From Aquimarina aquimarini (GTDB lineage: Bacteria; Bacteroidota; Bacteroidia; Flavobacteriales; Flavobacteriaceae), in assembly GCF_900299535.1 (NCBI RefSeq), contig NZ_OMKE01000019.1, positions 1 through 52,656 of the forward strand: a stretch of DNA of 52,656 nucleotides, read 5' to 3'. Below are positions 1-8,390 of this stretch, piece by piece. Below the pieces are notes generated by a model that did not search any database, was not told the DNA's origin, and saw only the letters and a program-made list of their open reading frames with translations. Both the position numbers and the translations under genes were made by a program. How positions within the stretch are numbered: the stretch's first letter is position 1; each line of letters opens with the position of its first letter.

Positions 1-1
1 G

Positions 2-982
2 GATTATGCTGTACCTATACTTAGTATGAGAAAAGATCAGACTATTACCCTGCAACTAGATCATACCACCCGTAGTAGAAACGAATACAGTACTGTGCAG
101 ATAGAACCTCATCCTGATTTTGATATACACCCTACCGATATTATAGATGCCAAAGAAGTAACCATACGCTGCCTCAATAATGCTACTAATCTCTCACAAA
201 TTAAGATTACCGCAGATAACAATCCCGCAGGTATGCTAGAGATATATCACCCTAAACCCAAATCTATACAACTAAGATGGGTGTTTGTAGAGATCAAAGG
301 GGGATTAGTAAACCCTGATAAAGATGAATTAGGAAAAAAAATTACAAAACAAAAACTAGAAAGTTATCTAAAAAAAGCCCTAATCCCTGCCTTAATTGAC
401 TTAGATATTGTTAATGAGGAAGCAGATATACTGGATATCCATAAACTAAGAGCATTAACTGCCAAAAGTAAGCTAGATCAAAAAGGAAACTATATCAAGC
501 AATCTCTAGCTGAGTTTGATACTACATTTCAAAAAGGCGATCGTATCAAATTTACTGAGGCTGATAAAACTACATTTCTTAGAGAGTTGCATCATCTTTA
601 TAAAGCCGATACCATAGGTACCACTAATGTTGCGAATGAGATTATTCTATTTCTTACCAACCTAAAGTGTAGAATCCCTAATAACAATGATGCTTATGAT
701 TATTCTAATGGGATCAGTTTAACAGCAAGTGGGGTCTCTGCTATGTTTATAAAAAACGAAAAGATACAATCTGCTGTAGAAATCCCTCATGAGGTCTTGC
801 ATGCTATAGGACTACCCCATACCTTTATAGAAAAAGATAAAAAGGGCAAAACAATAAATAAAGGGCAAAAACATACCTTTACAAAAAAGAGTACCAAAAA
901 TTATATGGATTATAGTAGTATCAAAAAACAAACCCATAAATGGCAGTGGGATCAATTATATAACAGTAAATACACAAAGTAA
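2..982 (+). CDS. Metzincin-type zinc metalloprotease, 5' end outside the window
   Basis: The reading frame is open to the left edge, so the protein starts upstream; the first in-frame ATG is at 26 but the frame continues before it. Near the C-terminus is a full metzincin zinc site, HEVLHAIGLPH at 788-820 (residues 255-265 counted from the ATG at 26), giving three His ligands and the catalytic Glu. It is followed 40-50 residues later by NYMDYSS, which fits the Met-turn. The rest has no fold I recognise; the N-terminal part looks beta-rich and could be an adaptor or delivery domain. The stop overlaps the next gene by one base (TAATG), so the two are probably translated together. A secreted protease or toxin is likely, but no delivery system is visible. 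The protease call is firm, the role is inferred. Confidence 0.75.
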   Translation, partial: DYAVPILSMRKDQTITLQLDHTTRSRNEYSTVQIEPHPDFDIHPTDIIDAKEVTIRCLNNATNLSQIKITADNNPAGMLEIYHPKPKSIQLRWVFVEIKGGLVNPDKDELGKKITKQKLESYLKKALIPALIDLDIVNEEADILDIHKLRALTAKSKLDQKGNYIKQSLAEFDTTFQKGDRIKFTEADKTTFLRELHHLYKADTIGTTNVANEIILFLTNLKCRIPNNNDAYDYSNGISLTASGVSAMFIKNEKIQSAVEIPHEVLHAIGLPHTFIEKDKKGKTINKGQKHTFTKKSTKNYMDYSSIKKQTHKWQWDQLYNSKYTK

Positions 983-1650
983 TGAAAACATATTGTATTA
1001 CAATTATAACCATCTGTATATGTATTACTGCCTGTGATAGTACCAAACAGTTTACTACCAATGATACATTATGTAATTATGACGACCCTATATTTACGAT
1101 TACCCAAGAAGAAATGACCTTTGATATAGATAGATATAAAAAGCAATTAAAAAAAGGAGGGAATATAATTATTGAAAATAATGATAGCTATACTAATATT
1201 ATATATCAATGGAAAGGAGACAGTGTTATAACAAACAAACAAACAGATAAACAGGCAAACATAGAAAAAACCATAAAATATGATACTAAAGGTCAATCTT
1301 TAGTATCATATTTTATGTATCATTCAATACTTATAAATAAAGCAACCTATTACGATAATATCGGCAACATCAATAAAGTAATAGATCATAGGCAAGCAGA
1401 TAAATACCCTATTTGTTATAAAGAAGCTCTAAAGATTACAGAAGGTTTAAAAAGAAAGAGAGATTCTATATTTGCTATTACCAGAGATAGCTTGGTAACT
1501 GATGTAAAAAAGACTTATGTATGGAAAGTCTTTATAGATGAGCCACAAGACCCAGAGGTTACACAACATGCCAAATCATGGTGCTATGTAATCAATGCAC
1601 AAACTGGTAAAGTAATAAAAAAAGTAAAGGTTACAGCAAACCCTGGGTAA
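982..1650 (+). CDS. Lipoprotein with PepSY-like C-terminal segment, possible partner of the upstream protease
   Basis: 222 residues. The N-terminus is a lipoprotein signal: a hydrophobic stretch ending in ITAC at about residue 18, so the mature protein should be anchored in an envelope membrane. The last 80 residues (an alanine/leucine helix, then VWKVF, then YVINAQTGKVIKK) match the usual PepSY pattern of a helix followed by strands ending in a D/NAxTGxV turn. PepSY domains occur in propeptides of M4 proteases and can inhibit proteases. The ATG lies inside the stop of the metzincin gene, which suggests a fixed dose relative to it. An inhibitor or immunity role is my inference; the PepSY assignment comes from pattern only. 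Confidence 0.6.
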   Translation: MKTYCITIITICICITACDSTKQFTTNDTLCNYDDPIFTITQEEMTFDIDRYKKQLKKGGNIIIENNDSYTNIIYQWKGDSVITNKQTDKQANIEKTIKYDTKGQSLVSYFMYHSILINKATYYDNIGNINKVIDHRQADKYPICYKEALKITEGLKRKRDSIFAITRDSLVTDVKKTYVWKVFIDEPQDPEVTQHAKSWCYVINAQTGKVIKKVKVTANPG

Positions 1651-1707
1651 AATCAAATCCGTTCTATATAAAACTTCTAATAACTCAAGGTATATATTTA
1701 AGGAGGT

Positions 1708-2778
1708 TTAGTCCCCTTCTAACAAACGCTTCATGTTTACATTTTCATAATTTCGTCGCACAAAATCCATTGCTGTTTTTAGTACCTCTCCCATAGATTT
1801 ACTACGTCTAAATTTTAAATCCAGAGTAAAATTGTACAAATGTTCTCTTAATTTTTTTACGTTCTCTTCTGTAGAGATAGCATCTTTACACATACATGCT
1901 ACCAAAGTTTCATAACGAGATCTTGATGTAAGTACTCTTTTTGCCAAGATAGAACGCTCTTCTTTCTTATACTGTTCGATAGAGTTAGGTTGTAGTTTAT
2001 TCATTACAATAGCCACCATATCATAATTTTCTTTAAAAAACTGAGGTTGATACACCTTTAATTTTCCTTCATAACACTGTTGATCAAAATCAATAGCTCT
2101 AATCTTGTATTCTACATGATCAAAATCATGAATTGGAATAATCACATAATTATAAGATCGCATATCCCCCAGTAATCGCATCTGGCAACGCTCATTAAAT
2201 TTCACAAATTCTTTTGCTATCTGTGATTTGGCCTGGTCGCTCAAATCTGGCAAAAAGTCCTTGATAAATACATCTCCAGGAATTCCAGCTATGTGTTCTT
2301 CTATCAATGTATTTTTATATACCAAAAAGTTAATTCGGTTTGGAGAAAGCATATGTTCTAATTCTAAACCATAGATTCGCGATGCATCTGCCTTTTTTAC
2401 ATAAATATAAGTATAGTTATCATTAAGAATGTTCCTTACTTTTATTCTAAAAGGTTTTGAGTTCCCAAAAGTACAATAATCAATTGCATCAATATTCAAA
2501 AACTCTATTGCATCCTCATTACCATCAGAGTGAAGAATTGAGTATGCTTTTTTTAAGCTTGATTCTATTTCTGGGCGTTCATGTTCTTCATAATACACAC
2601 GTACCCATAATGTATCCTCATCATTACTATCATATACAACTATAGACCCTGAAAACCTAAGTAGATCATCATAAAACACAGGTATTTTAATGGTACGATT
2701 GCACTCTTTTAGGTAAGCATCCAGTTTATCATTAATTGGATATGTTGGTTTTTTTTTAGACATTAATTTTTCTTCCAT
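1708..2778 (-). CDS. Conserved protein with protein-kinase-like (APH/HipA-type) motifs
   Basis: 356 residues, or 351 if it starts at the second Met (2763). No signal peptide or membrane segment. The sequence carries, in the right order, the marks of a kinase-like fold: a Lys strand (YVKKAD, about 126-131), an acidic helix (ELEHML, about 139-144), a hinge-like EEHIAGIPGD, then GDMRSYN (204-210), matching the GDxxxxN catalytic loop of aminoglycoside phosphotransferases and related kinases, and AIDFDQQ (229-235), matching the metal-binding DFG/IDFD segment. The first 110 residues are a separate unknown domain. It is divergent from the ABC transporter genes and convergent with the lipoprotein gene. 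The substrate is unknown, and a degenerate pseudokinase is possible. Confidence 0.55.
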   Translation of the reverse strand: MEEKLMSKKKPTYPINDKLDAYLKECNRTIKIPVFYDDLLRFSGSIVVYDSNDEDTLWVRVYYEEHERPEIESSLKKAYSILHSDGNEDAIEFLNIDAIDYCTFGNSKPFRIKVRNILNDNYTYIYVKKADASRIYGLELEHMLSPNRINFLVYKNTLIEEHIAGIPGDVFIKDFLPDLSDQAKSQIAKEFVKFNERCQMRLLGDMRSYNYVIIPIHDFDHVEYKIRAIDFDQQCYEGKLKVYQPQFFKENYDMVAIVMNKLQPNSIEQYKKEERSILAKRVLTSRSRYETLVACMCKDAISTEENVKKLREHLYNFTLDLKFRRSKSMGEVLKTAMDFVRRNYENVNMKRLLEGD

Positions 2779-2996
2779 AACCTTCTCATTTCAACAAGCA
2801 AGTTACAATAACAAATCAAGAACTCTAAATCAAGTTTACATACTATTTTTTGAAAAATTATTTTGATTTGCAGGTAAAATTAAAACACGATTAAGGTTAT
2901 TATAGCATCAAAAATCAATACATAACCTCTAGTTTTCTTGTAACAAAACCTTATACTTGTCGTCTTGTTTTATATAACCACCAAAAACAATTACAA

Positions 2997-3899
2997 TTGG
3001 AAAATATTCTCACTATAAATAATCTCACCAAAAAATTTGGGGCACTTACTGCCGTCAAAGACTTATCTTTTACTATAAAAAAAGGAAATGTATACGGTAT
3101 TCTTGGGCCAAATGGAAGTGGTAAATCTACTACCTTGGGTATTGTTCTTAATGTCGTTAATAGTACTTCTGGTAGTTTTACTTGGTTTGACGGAAACACG
3201 TCTACACACCAAGCATTAAAAAAGGTAGGAGCTATTATTGAGCGTCCTAATTTTTACCCATACATGACCGCAGAACAAAACCTTAAACTGGTATGTAAAA
3301 TCAAAGAGGTATCTGATCATAAAATCGATGAAAAGCTTGAAACAGTAGGTTTATTAGATAGAAAAAACAGTAAATTCAAAACTTTCTCTTTAGGAATGAA
3401 GCAGCGTCTAGCCATCGCTTCTGCTCTGCTTAACGATCCAGAAATCCTTATTCTAGATGAACCTACCAATGGTCTAGACCCACAAGGTATACATCAGATC
3501 AGGGAAATTATTAAAAAGATTGCTGCAAAAGGCACTACCATATTATTAGCTTCTCACTTACTTGACGAAGTAGAAAAAGTATGTAGCCACGTTGTTATCA
3601 TAAGAAAAGGGGTAAAATTATACTCTGGACCCGTTGATGATATGAATAAAAGTTTTGGGTTCTTTGAGTTAAAAAGTGAGCAAAAATCTGCATTACTCAT
3701 ATGGTTATCAAAACAAAATACTTTTAAAGATTTTAAAGAAGAGGAGGACAACAAAATCACTGCCTTTCTAGCACAAGAATTAGATGCAGAAAGCCTTAAC
3801 AGGCAACTTTTTGAAGAAGGAATTGTACTTACTCACCTCGTAAAAAGAAAAGAAAGCTTAGAGGAACAATTCTTACAATTAACCAACAATTTAAACTAA
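2997..3899 (+). CDS. ABC transporter ATP-binding protein (ABC-2 exporter)
   Basis: 300 residues with all nucleotide-binding motifs: Walker A GPNGSGKS (about 38-45), Q-loop region, a variant ABC signature LGMKQR, Walker B LILDEPTNGLDP and the H-loop in LLASHLLDE. The C-terminal 80 residues are the extension usual in drug or lantibiotic-type ABC-2 ATPases. The start is a TTG: there is no Met between it and the conserved LTINNLTKKFG strand, so an ATG start is not available without losing the domain. The permease gene follows after 5 nt, making a two-gene exporter. The substrate cannot be told from sequence. Confidence 0.9.
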   Translation: MENILTINNLTKKFGALTAVKDLSFTIKKGNVYGILGPNGSGKSTTLGIVLNVVNSTSGSFTWFDGNTSTHQALKKVGAIIERPNFYPYMTAEQNLKLVCKIKEVSDHKIDEKLETVGLLDRKNSKFKTFSLGMKQRLAIASALLNDPEILILDEPTNGLDPQGIHQIREIIKKIAAKGTTILLASHLLDEVEKVCSHVVIIRKGVKLYSGPVDDMNKSFGFFELKSEQKSALLIWLSKQNTFKDFKEEEDNKITAFLAQELDAESLNRQLFEEGIVLTHLVKRKESLEEQFLQLTNNLN

Positions 3900-3904
3900 A
3901 AACC

Positions 3905-4738
3905 ATGCTACGACTCCTTCAGATAGAATTCATAAAACTTTGGAACAATAAATCAAGTAAATTCTTAATCTTATGTTACTTTGGTTTATTAGTCTCGATT
4001 GCACTATTTGCATCAATCAAATTTAATATTGGACCAATACGATTTCATCTTGCAGAGATGGGAATCTTTAGCTTTCCATACATCTGGCATTTTAACACCT
4101 TTATTGCCGCTCTTTTTAAACTCTTTTTAGCAATCATCATAGTATCTATGGTTGCCAATGAATACAGTAATAAAACTTTAAAACAGAACCTAATCGATGG
4201 ATTGAGCAAAAAAGAATTTATATTATCAAAGTTTCTTACTGTATTAGCTTTTTCTGCTATCTCTACACTATTTATTTTTGTTGTATCTCTACTCTTAGGC
4301 TTATCATTTTCTGATTTTAATGAAGTAGGTATCATCTTTAGAGATTTAGAGTATTTGATCGCTTATTTTATAAAATTAGTTGGTTTTTTCTCCTTTTGCT
4401 TATTTGTAGGAATACTTATTAAGCGATCTGCGTTTGCTTTAGGTTTTTTATTTATGTGGTTTATTATAGCAGAAATTTTTCCATACATCTACTTAATGTC
4501 TAAGTATTCAAAGGAATTTGCAGATAAAGTATTTGCTTTTTCCCCTTTTGGGTCTATGTGGAATCTAATTGCAGAACCATTCACAAGATTAAATGCCGTA
4601 AAATCTATCGCCAGCCAGGTTGGCGAAGAAGTAAATCGTGACTTTGCTGTACATTGGTATGAATTGTTAATCGTATTAGGCTGGACCTCTATTTTTATAT
4701 TTCTATCGTATTATCTACTCAAAAAAAGAGACTTATAA
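3905..4738 (+). CDS. ABC-2 type transporter permease
   Basis: 277 residues, all-membrane pattern of about six hydrophobic segments separated by short loops, ending in a basic tail (KKRDL) typical of ABC-2 permeases. The N-terminal LLQIEFIKLWNNKSSK motif, with a charged amphipathic helix before the first membrane span, and the EYSNKTLKQNLIDGLSKKEF loop (the coupling segment after TM2) are characteristic of the family. It starts 5 nt after the ATPase gene and must form the transporter with it. A hairpin at 4753-4799 follows. Confidence 0.88.
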   Translation: MLRLLQIEFIKLWNNKSSKFLILCYFGLLVSIALFASIKFNIGPIRFHLAEMGIFSFPYIWHFNTFIAALFKLFLAIIIVSMVANEYSNKTLKQNLIDGLSKKEFILSKFLTVLAFSAISTLFIFVVSLLLGLSFSDFNEVGIIFRDLEYLIAYFIKLVGFFSFCLFVGILIKRSAFALGFLFMWFIIAEIFPYIYLMSKYSKEFADKVFAFSPFGSMWNLIAEPFTRLNAVKSIASQVGEEVNRDFAVHWYELLIVLGWTSIFIFLSYYLLKKRDL

Positions 4739-4752
4739 TAATAACATTACGT

Positions 4753-4799
4753 TAGCTTCTAGAAATAGAGACAGGTTGTATACTTATTTCTAGAAGCTA
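4753..4799. repeat. 15-bp perfect inverted repeat after the ABC-2 operon
   Basis: Arms TAGCTTCTAGAAATA (4753-4767) and its exact complement (4785-4799) enclose a 17-nt loop. No run of T follows either arm, so it is not a standard intrinsic terminator. It could act as a 3'-end stabiliser or a weak terminator of the ABC operon, or as an operator for uvrB, whose ATG is 113 nt downstream. Confidence 0.5.
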
Positions 4800-4911
4800 C
4801 TATTGCTAGTTATAAATTAATCAATAATTAGTATGGATAAAATAATTATTGATCCATTTTTTTCAAGGAATAAAATGAGTTCAGTATCTTTATTCTGAAA
4901 AAGAAAGCTAC

Positions 4912-6918
4912 ATGAAGTTCGAACTTGAATCTGAATTCAAGCCTACAGGTGATCAGCCTGAAGCCATCCGACAACTAGTTAATGGTATTGAATCCAACGA
5001 TAAATACCAAACCCTTCTGGGAGTAACAGGATCAGGAAAAACCTTTACTGCCGCCAATGTCATAAAAAGTGTACAACGACCTACACTTATATTAGCACAT
5101 AATAAAACACTGGCAGCACAACTCTATTCAGAGTTTAAACAGTTTTTTCCTAAAAATGCAGTAGAATACTTTGTATCCTATTATGATTATTACCAACCAG
5201 AAGCCTATATTCCTACTTCGGGAACTTATATAGAAAAAGACTTATCCATCAATGATGAGATTGAAAAATTAAGGCTTAGTGCAACATCTTCTCTTCTTTC
5301 TGGCAGAAGAGATGTGCTTGTAGTAGCTTCTGTTTCTTGCCTATACGGTATAGGGAACCCTGTAGAATTTCAGAAAAATGTAATTTCTATCGAATCAGGA
5401 CAACTTGTATCTAGAACTGCATTGTTGCACCGCTTGGTACAAAGTCTCTATTCAAGAACCGAGGCCGAATTCAAACATGGAAATTTTAGAATAAAAGGAG
5501 ATACCGTAGATATTTTTCCTAGCTATGCTGATGATGCTTTTAGAATTCATTTTTTTGGAGATGAAATCGAAGAAATTGAAGCCTTTGATGTGCAAACAAA
5601 TGCTATTATCGAAAAATATGACCGATTGAATATCTACCCTGCTAATATGTTTGTTACCTCACCAGAGGTACTAAATGCTTCTATTGATCAGATTGCTCTT
5701 GATCTGGGTAAACAGGTAGAATATTTTAAGGAAATTGGAAAACACTTAGAAGCGAAACGCTTGGAGGAACGCACCAATTTTGATCTAGAGATGATAAAAG
5801 AGCTTGGGTATTGCTCAGGAATAGAGAACTATTCTCGATATCTAGATGGTAGAGCTCCTGGTACAAGACCATTCTGCTTATTAGACTATTTTCCCGATGA
5901 TTATTTGATGATTATTGATGAAAGCCATGTTACTGTACCCCAAACACATGCTATGTATGGTGGTGACCGCTCTAGAAAAGAAAACCTTGTAGAGTATGGT
6001 TTTAGACTTCCTGCCGCTATGGATAACAGGCCTTTAAAATTTGAAGAGCTCGAAGCATTACAAAACCAAGTTATCTATATTAGTGCTACCCCCGCTGATT
6101 ATGAATTACAAAAGAGTGAAGGTATCTATGTAGAACAAATTATCAGACCTACAGGATTATTAGACCCTGTTATAGAGGTTCGTCCAAGCCTTAATCAGAT
6201 TGATGATTTGATCGAAGAAATGCAAAAGCGAATTGACGTAGACGAACGTATTTTGGTAACAACCCTTACCAAAAGAATGGCAGAAGAACTGGCTAAATAT
6301 CTTACACGAATTGACATACGATGTAGATATATTCATAGTGATGTAGATACATTAGAACGAGTAGAAATTATGCAAGATCTACGAAAAGGTATTTTTGATG
6401 TCCTTATAGGAGTAAATCTATTACGAGAAGGATTAGATTTACCAGAGGTATCACTGGTTGCTATTCTTGATGCTGATAAAGAAGGCTTTTTAAGAAATAA
6501 AAGATCTTTGGTACAAACTGTAGGAAGAGCCGCTAGAAATGTAAACGGAAAAGCGATTATGTATGCAGATAAAATTACAGATAGTATGCAAAAAACTATG
6601 GATGATACAGAATACAGACGCCAAAAACAAATCGCTTACAATACCAAACATGGCATTACCCCTACTGCGATCAAAAAATCTATGGACAATGCTTTATATG
6701 GCAAAAAAATAGAACCATACACATTTGAGCCTGCTCCTACTCTAAAAGCTGCAGAAGAAGAGACCGCATATTACACCAAGGAACAACTTGAATCTCGCAT
6801 TCGTAATGTACGTACCGCAATGGAAAAAGCTGCCAAAGAATTAGATTTTGTATCTGCTGCTCAATTACGAGATGAAATAAAAATGCTACAAGGCAAAATT
6901 CAAGATCAAAAAGTATAA
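4912..6918 (+). CDS. uvrB: UvrABC excision repair helicase subunit B
   Basis: 668 residues, close to the usual 660-680. UvrB takes over the damaged strand from UvrA and recruits UvrC for dual incision in nucleotide excision repair. Visible motifs are Walker A GVTGSGKT (37-44), the damage-probing beta-hairpin region rich in tyrosines (YYDYYQPEAY, about 90-99), the DESH box (IDESHVT), the helicase motif VGRAARN, and the C-terminal UVR domain (about 627-662) that contacts UvrC. Start ATG with good alignment to family N-termini (FKPTGDQPEAI). It stands alone; uvrA and uvrC are not in the window. Confidence 0.98.
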   Translation: MKFELESEFKPTGDQPEAIRQLVNGIESNDKYQTLLGVTGSGKTFTAANVIKSVQRPTLILAHNKTLAAQLYSEFKQFFPKNAVEYFVSYYDYYQPEAYIPTSGTYIEKDLSINDEIEKLRLSATSSLLSGRRDVLVVASVSCLYGIGNPVEFQKNVISIESGQLVSRTALLHRLVQSLYSRTEAEFKHGNFRIKGDTVDIFPSYADDAFRIHFFGDEIEEIEAFDVQTNAIIEKYDRLNIYPANMFVTSPEVLNASIDQIALDLGKQVEYFKEIGKHLEAKRLEERTNFDLEMIKELGYCSGIENYSRYLDGRAPGTRPFCLLDYFPDDYLMIIDESHVTVPQTHAMYGGDRSRKENLVEYGFRLPAAMDNRPLKFEELEALQNQVIYISATPADYELQKSEGIYVEQIIRPTGLLDPVIEVRPSLNQIDDLIEEMQKRIDVDERILVTTLTKRMAEELAKYLTRIDIRCRYIHSDVDTLERVEIMQDLRKGIFDVLIGVNLLREGLDLPEVSLVAILDADKEGFLRNKRSLVQTVGRAARNVNGKAIMYADKITDSMQKTMDDTEYRRQKQIAYNTKHGITPTAIKKSMDNALYGKKIEPYTFEPAPTLKAAEEETAYYTKEQLESRIRNVRTAMEKAAKELDFVSAAQLRDEIKMLQGKIQDQKV

Positions 6919-6968
6919 GTACTATTATATACTCAACAATTATCTTTCAATATTTTATATTAAAAAAT

Positions 6969-7313
6969 ATGCCTCATTTTATCTTAGATTGCTCAGAACA
7001 TATTCTTGAATTAAAAACTCCAGAGGAAATTATACAGGCAGTATATAATACAGCTCATGCTACAGGACTTTTTGCCAAAGGAGATATTAAAGTACGAATA
7101 AACCCTTATAAATATTATACTATAGGAAACACTAAAAATGATTTTATTCATGTATTCGGAAACTTGATGGAGGGCAGAAATGAAGCCCAAAAAGCCAATC
7201 TCTCTAAAAAAGTCATCCAAACTTTAAAAACAATGTTCCCCGATGTTCCTATCCTATCAATCAACCTTAGAGATTTTGAAAAATCTTCCTACTGTAATAA
7301 ATCAATGGTCTAA
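6969..7313 (+). CDS. 5-carboxymethyl-2-hydroxymuconate isomerase family protein
   Basis: 114 residues. It starts MPHFILDCSEHI, the family signature, with the Pro at position 2 that becomes the N-terminal catalytic residue of the tautomerase superfamily after Met removal. The family isomerises a muconate in homoprotocatechuate breakdown, but no other gene of that pathway is nearby, so the substrate here may differ. It lies 50 nt after uvrB and 32 nt before an HxlR regulator in the same direction, suggesting co-transcription with the regulator. Confidence 0.85.
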   Translation: MPHFILDCSEHILELKTPEEIIQAVYNTAHATGLFAKGDIKVRINPYKYYTIGNTKNDFIHVFGNLMEGRNEAQKANLSKKVIQTLKTMFPDVPILSINLRDFEKSSYCNKSMV

Positions 7314-7345
7314 CACCATTTTATCTGTTATAAAAAATTCATAAC

Positions 7346-7669
7346 ATGAGTTCTTATCAACGTAAAACACCATTAAAAAATGATTGCTCAATAGAAAAAA
7401 CGTTACTTCTTATTTCAGGAAAATGGAAACCTGCAATACTAAGTGAACTTTTAAAAAGAAATCTACGATTAAAAGATATACAGGAGGGGTTACCAGAAGC
7501 CTCAAAAAGAGCATTGACTCAGCAGCTAAAGGAGATGATAGAGGATAGTTTGATTCAAAAAAAAGATTTTAATCAATATCCTAAAAAAACCGAATACTCT
7601 ATAACACCTTTAGGCAATAAACTTACCCCAGTTTTTAAAGCACTGACAGAGTTTGGTGATCAATTGTAA
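7346..7669 (+). CDS. HxlR-family winged-helix transcriptional regulator
   Basis: 107 residues, the normal size. The core LLISGKWKPAILSELLKRNLRLKDIQEGLPEASKRALTQQLKEM is the HxlR winged helix. A single Cys at residue 14 sits just before the HTH, where HypR/YodB/QsrR-type members sense quinones and other electrophiles by Cys oxidation; whether this one does is inference. The next gene is a flavodoxin-fold reductase (7751), a usual target of such regulators, and a dyad overlaps the promoter between them. Confidence 0.88.
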   Translation: MSSYQRKTPLKNDCSIEKTLLLISGKWKPAILSELLKRNLRLKDIQEGLPEASKRALTQQLKEMIEDSLIQKKDFNQYPKKTEYSITPLGNKLTPVFKALTEFGDQL

Positions 7670-7690
7670 TAGTGCAAAATTCACCCCTTA

Positions 7691-7722
7691 TTTGATAATT
7701 GATACAAACAAAATAGTTTTGT
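7691..7722 (+). promoter_or_regulatory. Bacteroidota promoter with overlapping operator dyad
   Basis: TTTG at 7691-7694, 19 nt, then TAGTTTTG at 7714-7721: an exact match to the Bacteroidota consensus (TTTG, 17-23 nt, TAnnTTTG). The -7 box lies inside the perfect dyad ACAAAA-TAG-TTTTGT (7708-7722). A repressor bound there would block initiation; the HxlR protein encoded just upstream is the obvious candidate. The predicted start of transcription, about 7727, is 25 nt before the reductase ATG. Confidence 0.65.
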
Positions 7723-7750
7723 CTTTCTATAATTATTAAATAAAAAAAAG

Positions 7751-8272
7751 ATGAATCAAAAAGGAGTAATACTACAGGGAAGCTCAAGAAGTAGCGGAAA
7801 TACCAATGTGATAGCATTATTTATACAAGAAAAAACAGGATTCGATATCATTGATTTAAAACCTAAAAACATCGGTCCTTTTGATTACGATTTAAAAAAC
7901 AAAGACGATGATTTTATACCTCTCTTTAAAGAGATCGTTGATAAATACGACACACTCATTTTTGCAACCCCAGTATATTGGTACACTATGAGCGGAATAA
8001 TGAAAAACTTTATGGATAGAATCACTGATTGCTTAAAAACTGAAAAAGAAATAGGGCGAAAACTAAGAGGTAAAAAAATGGGATTGATCAGTTGTGGTTC
8101 TGATTCAGAACTAAAAGAAGGTTTCACCATGCCATTTGTAGAAAGCGCAAATTATCTAGGGATGTCTTATTTAGGAGATATTCATACTTGGCTTGAAAAT
8201 GGTGTAATTACAAGCTCTCTACAACATGAATTACATATTTTTATTGAGAAAAAAATAACGCCATCCAAATAA
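7751..8272 (+). CDS. Flavodoxin-fold NAD(P)H-dependent oxidoreductase
   Basis: 173 residues. The GSSRSSGNT phosphate-binding loop (about 10-18) and TPVYWYTMSGIMKNFMDR (the FMN and dimer region) are those of the NADPH-dependent FMN reductase / flavodoxin_2-like family. Such proteins reduce quinones, nitro compounds or flavin. Single gene with its own promoter at 7691-7722, closed by a hairpin terminator at 8308-8336. The preceding HxlR gene is likely its regulator. Confidence 0.85.
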   Translation: MNQKGVILQGSSRSSGNTNVIALFIQEKTGFDIIDLKPKNIGPFDYDLKNKDDDFIPLFKEIVDKYDTLIFATPVYWYTMSGIMKNFMDRITDCLKTEKEIGRKLRGKKMGLISCGSDSELKEGFTMPFVESANYLGMSYLGDIHTWLENGVITSSLQHELHIFIEKKITPSK

Positions 8273-8307
8273 AGTAGTTAACCTTTAATAATCGTATCAA
8301 TCAAAAA

Positions 8308-8336
8308 AAAGCATTAATCATTACAATTAATGCTTT
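8308..8336. terminator. Bidirectional intrinsic terminator between convergent genes
   Basis: Perfect 11-bp stem AAAGCATTAAT / ATTAATGCTTT with a 7-nt loop, preceded by an A run and with a short T run in the stem. It lies between the reductase (+) and the TonB receptor (-) and can serve both. Confidence 0.8.
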
Positions 8337-8390
8337 ATAAAACAACTATTTAAACAAATAGTGTTTTTCATAATACTACCATAAAAAACA

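Noticed and set aside
2904..2936. AGGTTAT / ATAACCT dyad between the kinase-like gene and the ABC genes
   Set aside because: Short arms far apart; expected by chance at this composition.
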